From NCBI GenBank assembly GCA_965369945.1, contig CBDUST010000001.1, forward strand, positions 21,359-85,358: a stretch of 64,000 bases of DNA, given 5' to 3'. Source of the stretch: JADFNO01 sp965369945 (lineage in GTDB: Bacteria; Planctomycetota; Phycisphaerae; Phycisphaerales; SM1A02). The notes beneath the pieces were generated by a model. That model saw nothing but the letters and a program-made list of their open reading frames with translations, did not search any database and had not been told where the DNA came from. Below are positions 63,934 to 64,000 of this stretch, piece after piece (the stretch's first letter is position 1; each line of letters begins with the position of its first letter). The position numbers and the translations under genes were made by a program.

Positions 63934-63957
63934 CATCTGTGTTCACCTGTGGTTACC
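63934..63957 (-). repeat. Dispersed CACAGATG repeat, copy 4
   Basis: On the minus strand GGTAACCACAGGTG is followed by AACACAGATGAG. It matches the other copies with small changes and lies three bases past the stop of the gene at the right edge. Confidence 0.55.
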
Positions 63958-63959
63958 TC

Positions 63960-64000
63960 TTATCCCCAGTTCCCAAGTAGAATGAGTAAGTCGCCTGCGC
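63960..64000 (-). CDS. C-terminus of another dockerin-tailed protein (cut by window edge)
   Basis: Minus-strand reading from the right edge gives AGDLLILLGNWG and TAA at 63960-63962. This is the same tail as in the proteins at 57484 and 62606, so a third gene of the family continues beyond the window. Confidence 0.75.
   Translation of the reverse strand, partial: AGDLLILLGNWG

Noticed and set aside
1..64000. rRNA, tRNA, CRISPR array, integrase or transposase genes
   Set aside because: None could be recognised by eye on either strand; the repeats present are short, dispersed and irregular in spacing, unlike a CRISPR array.

Overview
The window looks like a chromosomal segment of a Planctomycetota bacterium, probably near the Phycisphaerae, inferred from gene content alone. 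Typical signs are large secreted proteins ending in dockerin-like DLLILLANW tails, a PEP-CTERM protein, paired TPR and CRTAC1 (FG-GAP/UnbV) genes, several VWA proteins, DUF1570, DUF1573, DUF1028 and FIST proteins, a Ser/Thr kinase fused to a formylglycine-generating-enzyme-like domain, and a squalene-hopene cyclase. I saw no rRNA, tRNA, CRISPR array, prophage or intact insertion sequence.

Layout. 0-5.9 kb: tail of an unidentified gene, dnaB, a Ca/Na exchanger, an ECF sigma-factor cassette and a DppC-type permease. 5.87-8.6 kb: a compositionally different block (soluble kinase, hidden ribbon-helix-helix protein, hypothetical protein) with inverted copies of a short dispersed repeat at both ends. 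It separates the permease from its likely DppD-type ATPase at 8.96 kb. 10-14 kb: Na/Pi cotransporter, DUF1573 lipoprotein operon, YpsA-like protein. 14-23.6 kb, all minus strand: kinase-FGE fusion, response regulator, lipid A-type acyltransferase, membrane-anchored coiled-coil protein with a BRCT-like C-terminus, GspE/PilB ATPase, FIST sensor. 23.7-25.9 kb: squalene-hopene cyclase.

26-37 kb is an envelope region: DUF1570 protein, VIT-VWA protein, a two-gene operon of a Glu/Gln-rich membrane protein and a double-VWA protein, and a SpoIID-like protein whose Tat signal begins upstream of the first ATG. 37.5-46.3 kb: palindrome cluster, a TPR protein with two RNA polymerase alpha-CTD modules, MATE transporter, thioredoxin-like protein, metzincin protease, DUF1028 protein. 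46.4-55 kb: a duplicated and rearranged cluster of PEP-CTERM, TPR and CRTAC1 genes with two gene remnants. 55-64 kb: a large helical secreted protein, beta-helix and HAF-repeat proteins with dockerin-like tails, and a glycosyltransferase/FkbM methyltransferase pair between two imperfect direct repeats.

Most striking points: (1) the tandem alpha-CTD/TPR protein, which keeps most DNA-contact residues of RNA polymerase alpha; (2) the BRCT-like domain on a membrane coiled coil; (3) the mirror-image TPR/CRTAC1 cassettes with debris; (4) dispersed palindromes that have entered coding sequence, one of them inside a kinase domain; (5) several small genes below the usual length cut-off. Function assignments rest on motif recognition by eye; no database search was run.
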